NCBI GenBank assembly: GCA_028554795.2
Contig: CM068842.1
Coordinates: 52,837,608 to 52,901,607 of the forward strand
Reading direction: 5' to 3'
From: Sinohyriopsis cumingii
Taxonomy: Eukaryota > Mollusca > Bivalvia > Unionida > Unionidae
Length of the DNA: 64,000 bases
Within the stretch, counting starts at the first letter, position 1. Every line of letters begins with the position of its first letter. The translations under genes and the position numbers were made by a program. The notes beneath the pieces were generated by a model, which saw only the letters and a program-made list of their open reading frames with translations, made no database searches and was not told the DNA's origin. Positions 12,766 to 24,730 of the stretch are shown in pieces.

Positions 12766-13262
12766 CCTGACAACAAGATGGCCGCTATCGCTTAACCGGC
12801 TCGAAGCAGTTGTTCCGTTTTTGTAGTGCCGTTTTCATGATATTTGTGCTTGTTGCCTGTTTTCATCTTCGTTATTGTGTTCATTATGTATTGGCTGTTA
12901 AATTCGTATGTGTTTCTTCATCTCCTTGTTTTGGAAACGAGAATAATTAGACTTTTTCCCATCTGTCTTGCTCCACTGTTTTTGAAGAAACCGCCATCAC
13001 GTGATACTCGCCAGTCAACCCGTTTGTGCTATGATGGATCCTCATTAATTGCTTTAAATGTTCACTCCTTGGCTGTCCACACTACACAGTGCTCCAGACT
13101 AAACGAACTGGGACTACATTCATCATTACCTAAATGTAAACAGAAGCGAAAGAAAAAACGTTGTTTCAAAGTTGGCCGGCGTAGAATAGGAAGAAGAATT
13201 CCTGTTATCTCCCTTATTACAGGGATAAGTACGACAACAAGTAATTCATCTTGACACTAAAG
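12766..13262 (+). mobile_element. Probable 5' fragment of a LINE inside the E1 capsid gene
   Basis: About 500 bp with no counterpart in E2 separates the CYGC relic from the capsid relic. A plus-strand frame ends in a basic stretch (KCKQKRKKKRCFKVGRR, then IPVISLI) like the region just before the endonuclease of CR1/L2-type LINEs. The equivalent of the last ~110 capsid codons is missing, so this is a replacement rather than a simple insertion. Family assignment is tentative. Confidence 0.45.
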
Positions 13263-14210
13263 TCAGGTTTGAAGGGTCTGGTACACAAGGTCTAGCCACT
13301 GCAACTGACTTCCATCTAGGACACGTCGTAATGTTGAAACTCGAATGGATTTAGACTGTGGGCTCAGTTGAAGGCTGCATTCCTCACGATACCAACAATT
13401 AATCGCTTGGGTAACTGTCCTTGGAACAGATGATCTTAGACCTTGGATCGCAGACCAGTGGCAATAATGAAAATTTTCACTTCCACGGATCGTATCGGAT
13501 AGTTGGCGGTCGTTCTGCTCAAAGTGTGACTGATGTCGTTTCTCACTTTAATTAAAACTTCCACACGTCGCACGTAGAATCTGGCTTCCTCGATATAGGT
13601 TTTGTAATCGGCAGCACCAGCCATCAAATGGAAAGTGGTACGGTTGAGATTCAGTCTCAGGTGAACATCCACGTCGTTCAGCAAATACTTCTCTTGTAAC
13701 CACATGTCCAAATGCAAACCGTCCATCAGTTCTAAACTTCGGCTTCCAGTATTTTATTTGACGTGCATCAAATCCCTTATTGGTGAAATCTTTTTCTGCC
13801 ACCTCATCAAACTGTGTCAAGTTTCCATACCACGCAAACATCCAGATGGGGGTTTTTTGGCTTCTTTTCCGTACGTCAGGACATTTTCCAAGTACGCTCG
13901 ATAAGGGTAAGTAACACTGCTGCTGCTAACCAGTTTGTTATTCAAGTACAAGTCTACTTCTCTGAACAAGGAATGCATGAAATTGTTGACGGGAGCTAGT
14001 GCTTATCGGCATCTAGATCGCTATCATCCGAATAGTTCACTTCGACTTTCAAATACAAGTAACTACTATTCAGATCAATGAATTTTCGAGAAGTCCTTTG
14101 ATTTCCAACTCGATGGGAGCTGAGGCCGTCAAAGAAGAGATGGAATGAAATTCGACCCATGGGATTCTTGCATCATCATTATAGTGGGAGGCATGGCAAA
14201 CAGATCCAGT
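13263..14210 (-). pseudogene. Major capsid protein, E1 copy, decayed
   Basis: Segments such as LHLDMWLQEKYLLNDVDVHL and YVRRVEVLIKVRNDISHTLS match E2 28670-29680, but they lie in at least three frames. The N-terminal half around 13800-14200 has deletions. The C-terminal ~110 residues are replaced by the foreign segment at 12766-13262. Confidence 0.8.
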
Positions 14211-14341
14211 TCCGTCTTGGAACAGGAGCAAGAATCTCGGTGCATCATTTTTTGTTTCTGTGACGTTTAAGTCTCGAGCAGTTATTTTTTAATAGTTTTT
14301 CTAGCTTTATCAGTGTGAAGTCTTCTGAAGGGATATCTTAG

Positions 14342-14679
14342 TCATATCTTTCTGCCTTGTCCTTCCTGTGACGTCATGGAAGCGGAAATGCCTGACTCAG
14401 TAGAGCCCAGGGTATTTATAGGAGTTTCTAGTCGGCCCAAAATGTCCTTGCCTGTTTGAAGTAAGACATTTTTGTCTGCTCTCAGGAAAGCTTCTATGGG
14501 GTTTTGTTTGTCTATGATGACATTTTGGAGAAATTGTTTACTGTGCGTCATTGCGGCATCTTTCAAGGCGTGCAATCCTCGTGTCACCATCAGTTTCATC
14601 ATGGGAGTCACCAAACGAAAGATTTATTTATTAAACCATGTCCTCGCTGTCGAAGAACTCCTCAGTACACTGGATACAT
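14342..14679 (-). pseudogene. Minor capsid/basic core protein, E1 copy
   Basis: The ATG at 14677-14679 is followed by MYPVY and then a stop. The 3' two thirds are open (14342-14614) with MVTRGLHALKDAAMTHSK and NVIIDKQNP. At the position where E2 has a stop (TAA), this copy has a glutamine codon, so the E2 lesion is recent. The basic tail seen in E2 DNA is absent. Confidence 0.7.
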
Positions 14680-14682
14680 GAC

Positions 14683-15598
14683 TTACAATTCGTTTGAGAA
14701 TCGTTTTCGAAAATGGAGTTTCACGGTGACTTTTCCTTTGGAGAATGAAATATTTTGTTCCAGATCTCCTTTTATAGCAATGTTGACAGTGTCGAAATAC
14801 GACTTACTGACGGGTAAATAGTAACGATGTACAAATTCGCGGTTAACGTGATAGATATTCCCACCTTCCTGGTCATTGATCTTGGTCGAATCCACTTTGA
14901 AAGAAACGACACGCTGTATCGGTACGGACGTGTGTCCCAACACGTTGTACTCCACCACATCGGAATACACAAAGATCAAATTGTGTCCTTCGTTTAGTTC
15001 TACCGGGAATCCAAAAGCCCTGAAAAATCCACATTACTGTTGATATTTTGGCCCAGATTCTGTGCTACCATGTGTGTATGTCCACCCAAAATTTCAAATA
15101 AACTACCACTAAACCTGTTGGACAACGTGTCGGTGTCCTGAAATTTTATCAGTAGGCGACGATCCACTTTATGATACTCAGTCTTAAACCTTATTTTGGC
15201 TCTGTTCAGGGCTTTGCTAAATGCTAACTCGAACCTGTCAGAAATGGTGTCCACCAAATATTCATCTCGAAAATAATAGCCTGATCAAATTTTCAACGTG
15301 TAGATGCTAAATGATGGATTGCAAGCTGACTTTGTGTCACCTGAAAACCCGATTTTTTTATTTCTTCTAGCAAGTGGACGTTCAGGATTTAGACCTGGAA
15401 AGTGTTTTGCTTTTCAGTGATGTTTTTGATTTGTGTAGAGTAAATCATTTGCACCAATGCCACTTCCCAATGGGTTTCAGGATCTAATTGGATGGCCTTA
15501 GGGAATTTGGCCGTGTAACAACACAAAGTGTTATTGGGAAACACCTCCATGGAACTGTCACTGGGTAAGGTTAAGTACAATTGGTTGTTATCGTTCAT
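14683..15598 (-). pseudogene. Penton-like capsid protein, E1 copy
   Basis: Three frame-shifted blocks (15598-15389, 15257-15000, 14979-14683) align in order with the intact E2 gene at 30126-31040. Shared parts include LYLTLPSDSSMEVFPNNTLC, VYSDVVEYNVLGHTSVP and GKVTVKLHFRKRFS. A gap near 15290-15390 lost part of the coding region. Confidence 0.82.
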
Positions 15599-15599
15599 A

Positions 15600-16009
15600 A
15601 TTCCAGAGTTCTGTGGCTGTCCTAGGGGTAACTGGAAGTCAGAGGATGTCTCCGTCCAAAATGATGTTATTGTTGAGGTGGTGACTGACGCTCGACACAA
15701 GATTCCCGTTGTTCCAATCGAGGAGTATTTCAGGGAAGGATTGGGAAGACGGTAACCGATGCAACTGCTCAGTAAAAAAAAGCCACAATTGTTTGTCTCC
15801 TAGCTGCAAACACAGATTGGCAATGGACGAGCCGATGACACAATACACTACAAAGATTTGGCAGAAAAAGACGGTTTGCATTTTAGCCACACGTTCTCCA
15901 CACCACACCCACATGGGTGCTATTTTAGATCTTGCAGAGACGAACTGGGTGAAGGAGTGGTCACTGCGGTGGTATCGGCAGCTGAGGCTGTGTGGAAGGG
16001 CAATATGGT
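15600..16009 (-). pseudogene. Two-helix membrane protein, E1 copy
   Basis: Retains WVWCGERVAKMQTVFFCQ and the first hydrophobic helix (FFCQIFVVYCVIG). It shifts frame after DKQLW. The start codon found in E2 (31450) is TTG here. Confidence 0.72.
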
Positions 16010-16976
16010 CACTTATTTGTATAGTCGATGACTTGCGAAGCGTCGATCCAAGAATCAAAACTGGGAGAATACCCTTTCCAACGCACTTTGACGCGTTGTA
16101 ACTCGGACAAGTAAAACGTTCCGTTTAACACTTCCCTGTTCACGTCTTCCAATTTATAGACAGCAGAATCATGGCCACGCACTCGTCCAGTAACATGAAA
16201 CAATTCGGTAGTCTAGTTAGGGAAGTAACCTTTGTCGGAAGTGCATTTGGTTTGTGAATGCGCACGTAATCTCCTACAGCCAACACTCCACCTTTCTTGG
16301 GGATAGCCACCGTCGGTGACGTACCAAACAGGCGCTCAAAAACGGTCACATCGTTGTCGGGAGTCACTTCTTGGGCGGCATGTCCAATGCTACGATGGTA
16401 AGATTGGTTGTACGTTTGGATCAAGTGGGGTAAGACGTCAATGTATTTGAGAGTGTGGTGATGCGTAAAATATTTTCACATGCGTTCTTTCAAGGTGCGT
16501 TGAAAACGTTCCACGATGCTGGCTTTGTATTCGGGATTCTCGGTGGTGAAAAAATGAATGTCACGTTTCTTTAATTTCATTTTGGAAAGCGTGGTTCAGA
16601 AATTCGGTGCCTTTTTCAGTTTGAAATCGAAGAGGGTGACGACCGCTTTGTTTCAACACCAGTTTGAGGGCTCGCACTAATTCACTGCTCGGTTTGGAAC
16701 CAGGCAAATTTAGAAAAGACACAAAACAAATATTTGTTGCCACGATTGTAGGTGGCCAATTGAAAGACATCGGCTAAATCTGCTTGTCATTGGTGATCAT
16801 TCGGATGAGACTTATGGAAATTTTCGTCGAATTGGTTTATGCACGTGGTTTGTGTATGTGGTTTTTTCTTGCAACCTTCGTTGCACTTGAGGTAAACGGA
16901 AACTTGGCAGCACGATACAATTTCTGAACTCCTCTGTATCCCGCAGGATGGGATTGCTGCCTAACACTTTCTCCAT
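16009..16976 (-). pseudogene. Chromodomain DDE integrase, E1 copy
   Basis: Fragments match the E2 integrase: start MEKVLGSNP, RLPQVQRRLQEK, HPLRFQTEKGTEFLNHAF, DVTVFERLFGTSPTVA and VRWKGYSPSFDSWIDASQVI of the chromodomain. The second catalytic Asp is Glu (QTEKGTEF against QTDKGTEF), and much of the linker before the chromodomain is deleted. It cannot encode an active enzyme. Confidence 0.85.
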
Positions 16977-16984
16977 TTTTGTTA

Positions 16985-17580
16985 ATAAGCCACTCACTCT
17001 TCGCTGATGATACTCGTTTTTGTGTGTGGTATTTTCTTGGTTTGTAATGCATTGCGTGTCCGGCGAGTGATAGGTGTCGACGAAGAGGAGGATGTATGAA
17101 CAGGGATAATCGGTTCTTGTTTCACTTCTGTCTTCGCATTAATTTTTTCTTCTGATGAAGAATGGGTGGCATCATAGTTTTAATCCATCCAATTATGGAT
17201 GTAGGTGGTGTTGTTAACTTGCGTACATTCTCTGGTGGACTCTTCTTCTTCTCCTTTTCTGTCTTAGTCATCAGGGGTGGTGATGGTGATAGACTTTTCA
17301 TCAAGGCCTTAAAATCTTTCAGATTGACCAGAGCTGTTTTGTTTAAAGCATTCTAGTGAAAGACTTGTAGTCGTTGTGAGTGTTGACCGTACTTTCCTAT
17401 TTTTCTCTTTCGGACAATTGCAATTCGTGTTTTAACTGGGACATCTCGGTCAAATTCAGATTGTGAGGCAAATGCGGAGTTCGTTGTCCTTGCCAACGAT
17501 GATATTCCATCCATCGTTTGTAAGACACTAAAGACAGTTTTCGTCATTCCATTCGATTTCAACAGTCACATCTGAGATGT
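16985..17580 (-). pseudogene. Proline-rich protein, E1 copy
   Basis: Decayed copy of E2 32590-33294. Recognisable parts include the segment encoding the KYGQ...LQ helix near 17380 and the lysine-rich stretch near 17240. Frame is lost several times. Confidence 0.6.
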
Positions 17581-17584
17581 TTTG

Positions 17585-17980
17585 TCTCAAGAGGTCCCTT
17601 TTGCCTTCTTGGTACTTTTATCTTGCTCCCATGAGTCCTCCAGCATTGTTCCCAATACTCCTTTCAGCAAGGATCCCAACAATGTGGCAAAATCCTCCGC
17701 GGTGCAGCAACATCATTATTTGACGAATGGTGATATTTTTTTGAATCATTTGGCGAAGAACGTGAAGATGTTTGGCTAAGCATTTTTTCTGGTGTTAGAC
17801 AAAGGCATCGTGCTTTTCAAGACGTTCAAACAACATTCGCACACGGTATTGATGCTATCTTTGGAGGAAGTTTGAACGAGTTTTGTTCGCATCGGTGGAG
17901 AATCATTGAACAAGACGGACAATATGTCCCTATGTTTGACTAAACGAGGAGGCAGTCATTTCCTTTTCAGAAAAACACTG
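17585..17980 (-). pseudogene. pX-like core protein, E1 copy
   Basis: DNA-level similarity to E2 33344-33718, including the region coding the C-terminal glycine-rich hydrophobic tail (near 17590-17680) and the CCLNVLK-type segment near 17830. No continuous frame. Confidence 0.6.
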
Positions 17981-18019
17981 ATTCTCATTCTTTTCCTCAG
18001 GCATTTTGTTATACTGGAA

Positions 18020-18843
18020 CGCGTCGCCACTGATTGTCTTTACGTCATATAAACTTGATGACAGGCATCAAGCGTCTTGCTTGGACAAATCCAGTAAACT
18101 CTGTAACATTCCCGATCTCTCTTGGACTTAAATTTTGGGTAGTTTGTGAGCAGCTACCACTGCAGCTAAAGAGGAGGAGTGTGGTACAGCTGAAGGAGAA
18201 GGTTTTGGCAGGCATCACCAAAAACGGAGACGTAGAAGAACCTGAGTCTACTGTAGACGCGATCACCGTCGCTACAGGTTGTGGTTTGCGAATGTAAGGT
18301 TCCGTCATAGCCGAAGTGTCTCTCTTGCGAATAGAAGCTGTTTTCTGAGGTCTTTTCTTTGATGGGGGACTTTTCTTTTTCTTTTTCTGTGGGTTTTTTT
18401 TTTCCTTGGGTTGTGACCTGGTCTTGACGCCACTGGTCCTTTTCTTCTTTGGGCTTCGTTTGGGTTTTTTGGGAGTGGCTTCTTTTTTCTTTGGGAGAAC
18501 TATGGAGGTATTAGGATCCTATTTTAAGAGAGAGCAACTGACGACACCTCCTAAAGAACAGCTACATCTAGGTTTCAAAATGATTTGCTTTTTGGTTTGA
18601 GTGTCGATGCGAAGATCAGCCAGTTGCGTCAAGGCTACTTTGTTTCTCTCAAAAAGCGTTTGTTTTGATGAGGAATGTGAATGATGCCTTGCAGTAATTG
18701 ACGTGCTGTCACCGTAAACCATCGTAAGACTTCTTTGAGACTGGCTTCTAAGACACGAGCACGTACTGTGGATTTTTTTCGCGACTGTTGCCGTACAAGA
18801 CTCGAATCATTTTGACTGGAAGATGAGACTGAAGGAACGTCAT
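18020..18843 (-). pseudogene. Large basic core protein, E1 copy
   Basis: Colinear with E2 33778-34725. The N-terminal part near 18600-18840 (ALTQLADLRIDTQTKKQIIL) and the 3' end near 18060-18110 survive. The lysine/proline repeat region is shortened and shifted. Confidence 0.68.
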
Positions 18844-18899
18844 GTTGACTTTGTGTGAGACAGATCCAAAGTGTCAGAGGTTTTCATAGATTTTTTTCG

Positions 18900-19620
18900 T
18901 TATGTCGACGACGAGGACGTGTACACGACAGGACCCCCGTCTTTGCACCAGTAGTGAAACAGATAGGTACAAAATCGCAAACAATCTGGGATGGTGGGTT
19001 TAAAATCCACGAGTAAATATGCGTGTGGGGTTTGAGTGGCATCGTCGTACGCATGGGTCAGCCAAGGATTTCCTAACTGTTTGGCTAAGACTTGCACTTA
19101 AGATTTATCTCTAGGGCTTTTAAACAAGACAACGTAATGAGCATTGAGACTGATGGTGCAATGGGTTTTACTTTGTTGAAACAAATTCTAGATTGCAAAT
19201 GACCCTTGGATTACGATGATACCTTTCGCGGGTAAACCACAGTTTAATTTCTTCTTCGTCTTCTCCTAACATGTCATCGAAAATGAACAGATGGGTTTGA
19301 TTGGGGTCAGACACGATTCCGTCCGCTAGGAATGCCTTCCACAAACACGATGGAATCGCCTTGACGTTCTCGCAAGAGGCTGTACGCGGATTGCCACTCT
19401 TTGTAACACTACACGACCGTTTGAGGTGAACGATCGATCAAATGATGTTTATGTTTTGACAACATTTGACAAATTCGGTTTTGCCTGAACCAGTAGGTCC
19501 AGCAATTAACATGTTAAATGGAAGTCGAAGATACAAAGCCTTCCAACTGGCATGATCTAAGTGTTTTTCGATGACTTTGAAAGTGGAGGAAGAGGGTGCA
19601 GAGACAGCAGATATAGCCAT
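18900..19620 (-). pseudogene. A32-like packaging ATPase, E1 copy
   Basis: The 5' part keeps ATG (19618-19620) and the Walker A stretch IAGPTGSGKTEFVK, followed by frameshifts. The 3' part (18900-19097) is open and reads MQVLAKQLGNPWLTHAYDDA to the natural stop. At the codon where E2 has TGA this copy has CGA, which shows the ancestral protein was about 34 residues longer than the E2 frame. Confidence 0.85.
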
Positions 19621-19699
19621 AATGCAAGGAATGACACGAAGACAGACAAGACAAGAGTTTTTAAACTTTTTCATGACACGTTTTTTTGCAAGTTAAAAT

Positions 19700-20070
19700 G
19701 GAACAACACGAAAGACAAAAATTCATAAAAGCCAAATGGTACAAAAAGTACAACAATAAAAAAAAACATCAAAACGATCAAAGTTGAAAAGGAACAAGTC
19801 ACTGTACAACACGTTTGTGGTAACCAAGGTGTCCTAGGGACAGGTTGTAAAGTTCTTACAGTCGCTACATTGGTTAATGTCGCACAGGTGTCTTCCCTGA
19901 AGGGAGTCGTTGATCTCAGGGACCGGTTCGTCTTCTAGCACTGTCACTAACACAGGTTTAAAAGTTATTCTTTTCCTTGGACGTTTGAATTGAGGATCAC
20001 AACTCTTGGGCATAACTGGCCACTTCTTTGGTCCAAGTCTCAAAAACCTATTTGTTCCAGTCACTTACAT
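19700..20070 (-). pseudogene. C-terminally anchored small protein, E1 copy
   Basis: The frame at 19834-20064 keeps RLGPKKWPVMPKSC and ITFKPVLVTVLEDEPV, matching E2 35609-35938. A stop comes before the membrane segment, whose DNA remains near 19710-19770. Confidence 0.6.
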
Positions 20071-20447
20071 CTGTCCAGTGAGGGTGTAAGTCACAAGCTA
20101 CACACACAAAGTCTTACACATCTTCGGTACCTAAAAAGTTACTAATCTTTATTCCCTGTAGAGGTATACGGATGAAAACGCAAGGCTTTTAACAAAATGA
20201 GTCTCTCGTGGACATTTAAAGGGACCACTTTCTTGTTTTATTTGGTGGCAAGTACTGTTCGTAAAGTGTCCACAAGGAATCGGCTGCTAAACGAAATCCC
20301 AGAAAAAGTCATCAAGACACACACCACATGTCGACCCCAATTCACTGGACACAGTTCCTGTAATAAGTGTTGGTAATCCTCCATTGTCTGAATAGTGACA
20401 TTGATTTCCTTCCACGGAATTTGATAAAGGTTGTGGTATGGTAGCAC
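19960..20447 (-). pseudogene. Conserved small gene (IPWKE protein), E1 copy
   Basis: 20238-20447 reads QIPWKEINVTIQTMEDYQHL and runs on in one frame through SGISFSSRFLVDTLRTVLAT. In E2 these two parts lie in different frames, so comparison locates an indel in E2 near 36230. A stop follows in E1. Confidence 0.65.
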
Positions 20448-20545
20448 GTTGTATACCCTCTTAAGTGTTTTTTCTGCATTGAGATGATCGTATGTCAGAG
20501 ATGACCCAGTGACGAATATAAATTATTTAGTCACTATCTTGCACG

Positions 20546-20870
20546 TCACACTTCGTTTGAAAGATTTTGGTAACCCTCTAACTCTTCTTCTGGAATTCGT
20601 TGCAGTAAGTCTACCTTGTAGAAAATAGAGTCAGCAGTAACAAAACAATCATTTGTGCCAGTCTGAATTTGATCAATGTCTGACCACTGAAACACTTTCT
20701 CCTGAATCAAACCTCTTATATCATTCAGGTACCAGTGGTTTAAACATCGGTGACGCAACGTATGCAATTGTTCTTTGAACTTGTATTTTGATCAGCTCTC
20801 GGTAAATGCGTTTTCTCAACTCCACAGGCAAACCACGAATATTCTCTTGTAAAGTATTTATGATCGTGTA
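20546..20870 (-). pseudogene. F-box-like protein, E1 copy 1
   Basis: Equivalent to E2 36849-37304. The start is ATA where E2 has ATG (near 20860). GLPVELRKRIYRELI and the HPLRHRCLNHWYL region are recognisable, with a frame change between them. The frame ends early at 20546. Confidence 0.65.
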
Positions 20871-20883
20871 ATTTAGTTTTACT

Positions 20884-21205
20884 TTATTTAAAATCTTCCC
20901 TTAGAGCGAAAGTAATGAATATAGTGAGTAATTTCTTACCACTGTCATTCAGGGTAACAGTCAAGAATGTCAATAAAATCTTCCGATGTAAACGGTCTAA
21001 AGCGGAAAAATAGGATGAACGCACACTTGATCCAGAGAAATCTGACCCGTTTGTTTCACTTTCCTCTTGCGAAATTCTCGACACAAATGTTCTACAATCA
21101 CCCATTGAGATTTTGCTCTGGCAAGTCCCTGCCAAACTTTCGTGTAGATCTTCTCTTGCAGTTGGTTTGGTAATCCTTGAATATTATTTTTTAAATGAGA
21201 TTTAA
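20884..21205 (-). pseudogene. Divergent F-box-like paralogue, E1 copy 2
   Basis: A frame with NNIQGLPNQLQEKIYTKVWQ resembles the NIRALPVELRERIYRELV start of the E2 pair, but the rest is unlike either E2 paralogue. It lies between copy 1 and the BIR relic. No ATG is seen at the expected place. E1 and E2 thus each carry two such genes with diverged bodies. Confidence 0.45.
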
Positions 21206-21261
21206 ATACTTGTCTTGGTGTTGTCCAACGTTTCACTCCTAGCCAAGCTGGTTCCAAAACG

Positions 21262-21872
21262 ATGGCTAGGGTCCCACTAAAGGGTCCCACTAAAGGAAGT
21301 GACAATTCGGAGACCATCGAGCATGTTCCATGCAAGCCGAATCTTTCTGCTCCCACCGGTGAAGCGACACACTACAACTGAAGCACTTGACTTTATCCCC
21401 TTCACCCAAGTAGAAAAATCCATCTCCGGCTAATTCTTCGGGGGTAGGTCCTCACAGATATTTAGGACATCTTCCAATGTCGTCGTATTCAGGCAACGCA
21501 CAGGGAACGAATATTTGTCTTTCACAGGCGCATTTAGATGAGAGCAGGGTGAATGAGTTCGCTCAGTTTTGGATGACATTCGTAGGGTGGTAGACGCATG
21601 GTCTCGCCTGACGGTTGACATTGACAGTGAAAACCAGCAAAGATTCCGCGATAACGAGTGGCATGGCTTTCGCATCTCTCAGGTTTGACACGCACATCAT
21701 CCCTTTCCATGGTAGGTGTAGTGGTAGTAGTAGTAGTTATAACAATGTTCCCATGATGTGGTACTGCATCGCTGTGGCCACAACTTACTGCATCGCTCTC
21801 ATCGCAAGGAACTGCATCAAACTCCACTTCAGAATCTCCAAACTTGAATGATGTCCTTTTTAAAGGATTCAT
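21262..21872 (-). pseudogene. BIR-domain (IAP-like) protein, E1 copy
   Basis: The ATG at 21870-21872 opens MNPLKRTSFKFGDSEVEFD with the SDAV-type repeats. The frame changes near 21600 and again in the BIR, whose GEGDKVKCFSC-coding DNA is recognisable near 21380. The N-terminal cysteine cluster of E2 is missing. Confidence 0.72.
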
Positions 21873-22039
21873 CTTCCTGTCTTGACGTTGGTAGTTACAA
21901 TGAACTATCTGTCTTGGACGTTGTACCTTTTTATATGATGGTCAAAATCAACATGACCGTACGGCAAAGTGAAGTAGCTGGGAAGCCTCACTCGCTTCTG
22001 GTACACGATTTGATACAGTTTTTCAAAAGGCCGACTTAC

Positions 22040-24439
22040 AATTTGGTATGTGGGTAAACGTACAATCTTGTGCGGTTCATAGGTGATTACTTTAAATTTT
22101 CCACCCTGTCCAGACTGTAAGGCTTCTTTTCAAGACGCCAAAGTTCACCACTTGACTGTTGCGATAATTGAGAGTCAATCCTTTTACTTTACACTCCGTG
22201 TGCACTTCTGCTTCTTTGTCCCGTTATTTGTAGCCGTAATGTTTCGGTCCGCCACCAGCAAAACTTAGAAGAATCTAGTTGTCTGTCCAGACTCCTAAAT
22301 ATCTCCTTCTATGTCACGGTGACCTTGACCCAGGCGGTCAATGTAGTTGCAACTGTTCGTGCCAAAGTTCAGGACACGATCACCTAACAGTTCTAAAGCC
22401 TTGTACAATTTTAAACGACCATGGGCTGTCACGTAGGCCGCTAAGATGACATTTCCAAATTCGTGGGCTTCTACAAAGTCCAGTTTATTTTCGTAATTGA
22501 CTAAGATCAAATCCTCACGAACGACGTAGACGTGTTTCATGTATTTGGTTTTGCCGTGAATCATCTGGAAGTGGCGGGAAGGTACTGTCGAATGCGCCGT
22601 TTTGGGTACACACGGTCGTTGTGCCATTTTGCCCCACATGCATTTTAACATGCCTTTGTCAAACGATCGCCTACCTTCGTTTTTCTCCACCTTTTCTAAA
22701 GTGATGCCGTCCTGCTCCCGGGATTTTTCTTTGAATTTCATTTGGTCTTCGGGAGTTCGGCACCAGGAAGTTTAGCCACTGGCTTCTTGTTTCAGTTTCA
22801 AAAAGGCATCCACGGAGTCTGCGAAAATGCATTTCTGGGTCTCGTCACCCTTGCATTATTTTTCTGTCATGGGAAAGTGATAGATTTCGTACACTTCTAA
22901 CAGTTGGTATCCGAGGTCCAGAGCTTTAAGCAATTCCATGTTGACCCACGTTCCCGTCAAGGCACGTTTTACCTCGGTGTGTTGAGAAAGTCGGTCTTGG
23001 CAACACGTTTCGGCACAAGTAAGGCACAAGGGAAACATCAGTTTTTCTTGACAATGGTGAGGTAAAACGGGGTGGAAAAAGTCCGTGGGAGGCAAGACTT
23101 TGCACTTGATCCATCCCTCGTATTGTCGAATGTTGTCCAGATCAATGTGTTTCGTCAGTAATTGCGGGTGCTCTCTAGGAAAGCGACAATATTTGCACAG
23201 GTATTGATACAGCAAACAAACGTCCAAGTATTTGATTTCTTCTCCTTCCTCATCGACAGCGTGGTACAAAAAACATGTGGTATTCGTCCGTCCTCCGCAC
23301 AAACTGTCTCACGGGTTCAGTGGGTCCACCAACTTATAACTTTTAACGATACGTTTAGACTCAGGATCGGTTTTCAAACAACTATCATAATCATGTTACC
23401 ACATTGCCACCACCTGGTATCCTTGCTGTTCTAACTTCAAGCGCTGCTGACAAGTGGCCTGGTACAAGTCTTCCATAGTCGGTTGTAAAAACTGATTTTA
23501 AGTGTCATGTTTAGGGTAGCGAAGGGGACATCCGTGAAATAAGCAACCGTTAAACTCGTACACGATCTGAAGTTTTTCTAAGTCCCAACCATCTACTGTT
23601 CTAAGTTCCGATTGTCTTTTCGCCTCCCCCGTTTAGTTTTTTATTTTATCCATTTGTCTTCCTTGTCGCACAAATAATGTAGCCAGCGCATGTCTTTGAC
23701 CGAGTCCTGACGTTTGACAATGTATATTGTTTGAGGGCTGATGACAGTCAGCGTGTTTTCGAGCATGAATAGTTGGCGATACACTAAGGAACACGCTTTG
23801 GTAATGGTGCAGGCTTCTTTCAAAGGATCGATCCCACCATGTTCCATGAACAGATCTCGAAATTTTCCACAGCAACGCCGTAAAATGTCCACGTCGGAAC
23901 GACAATACTTTAATATTTCTTCCGAAAGTCGAAGGTGTCCGAGGCGTGAGTCTGGTACCAAGCTTACGTATGTTGTCGATACGCACGTTGTCGGGGTCGT
24001 AGTCGTGAGATGGTGTTGATAAGCTTAGGTATTGAAAAAGTGCTGTAAATAGCCTTTGGCCATTCCTGTCATTCTAAACGTTTTAAGCATTTGGCTCAAA
24101 GCATGGCCAAGTAACTCATCGAATCTTTAAACAGCACTTGTCTCACTTGCATTTTATTAAATTTAGCTCCGTTCAAAGTCAATTTCGGACGTTCGGTACT
24201 TTGTTCCGGATAGTATCTGAGAAGAAACTGCCCATCATCTCCCGAGAAATTGTGAGCTATCACTGTGGCAAGGCGATGACAATCTCCGTTACGTCTTTTC
24301 GATGAAATATAAGATCCATTGGGCGAAATCGGCAAGAGTGTGTCTTTGGATAGCCCCGCTTGCTGTAACAAGAGTTCTGCTTCACTTCGTTTTCTGGTTC
24401 GGTCCGATTTTTGAATGTTCTCACATACTCTTGTCAGCC
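22040..24439 (-). pseudogene. Protein-primed DNA polymerase B, E1 copy, 3' part
   Basis: Fragments in many frames match E2 PolB: GDCHRLATVIAHNFSGDDGQF (Exo II, Tyr to Asp), YCRSDVDILRRCCGKFRDL (Exo III), FDKGMLKCMWGKMAQRP (motif B) and YLDVCLLYQYLCKYC (motif A, changed). Motif C is altered. The gene is interrupted at 24440 by E2 and resumes at 44224. It was probably already decayed before that insertion, because both halves are equally damaged. Confidence 0.88.
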
Positions 24440-24445
24440 TACGTT
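24440..24445. repeat. Left target-site duplication of E2 (TACGTT)
   Basis: TACGTT immediately precedes the left TIR and recurs immediately after the right TIR at 44218-44223. The duplicated bases belong to polB of E1, and removing E2 and one copy restores colinearity with E2's own polB. Confidence 0.95.
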
Positions 24446-24711
24446 AGTAGTGAATGGGGATACCCTACGGACAATGGGAATTAGCATTAAAAACACCCTT
24501 GGGACACTCTACGGACAATGGAAATTTAACATGGCGAAAAATCGTGGGACACTCTACGGACAAGGGGAATTTAACATGGGAATAAATCGTGGGACACTCT
24601 ACGGACAAGGGGAATTGAACATGGGATTTTTTTATTTTTTAAAAAAAGGGGTAGGCAATGGAAAGGCTATCTCTTTTCGAGAAATATGGGGGCCCTGAAA
24701 AGGGCCTTTGG
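24446..24711 (+). repeat. Left terminal inverted repeat of E2
   Basis: About 266 bp, matching 43953-44217 inverted with only a few differences (one cluster near 24510, poly-T length, a base or two by the hairpin). It holds about three tandem units of ~45 bp, each starting GGGACACTCTACGGACAA (24500-24640). The inner end contains a histone-type hairpin with its purine block, so both element ends supply the same 3' signal to genes running outward. Confidence 0.95.
24691..24706 (-). promoter_or_regulatory. Histone-type 3' stem-loop in the left TIR
   Basis: On the minus strand GGCCCT-TTTC-AGGGCC, then CCCATATTTCTCGAAAAGAG. It has a perfect 6-bp stem, a UUUC loop and a purine-rich block about 15 nt downstream. 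It serves the leftward gene a. It is 25 nt from the stop of that gene's shifted frame (24731) but about 160 nt from the stop of the unshifted frame. Confidence 0.82.
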
Positions 24712-24730
24712 GTTTTTTCTTCTTCTTCTT

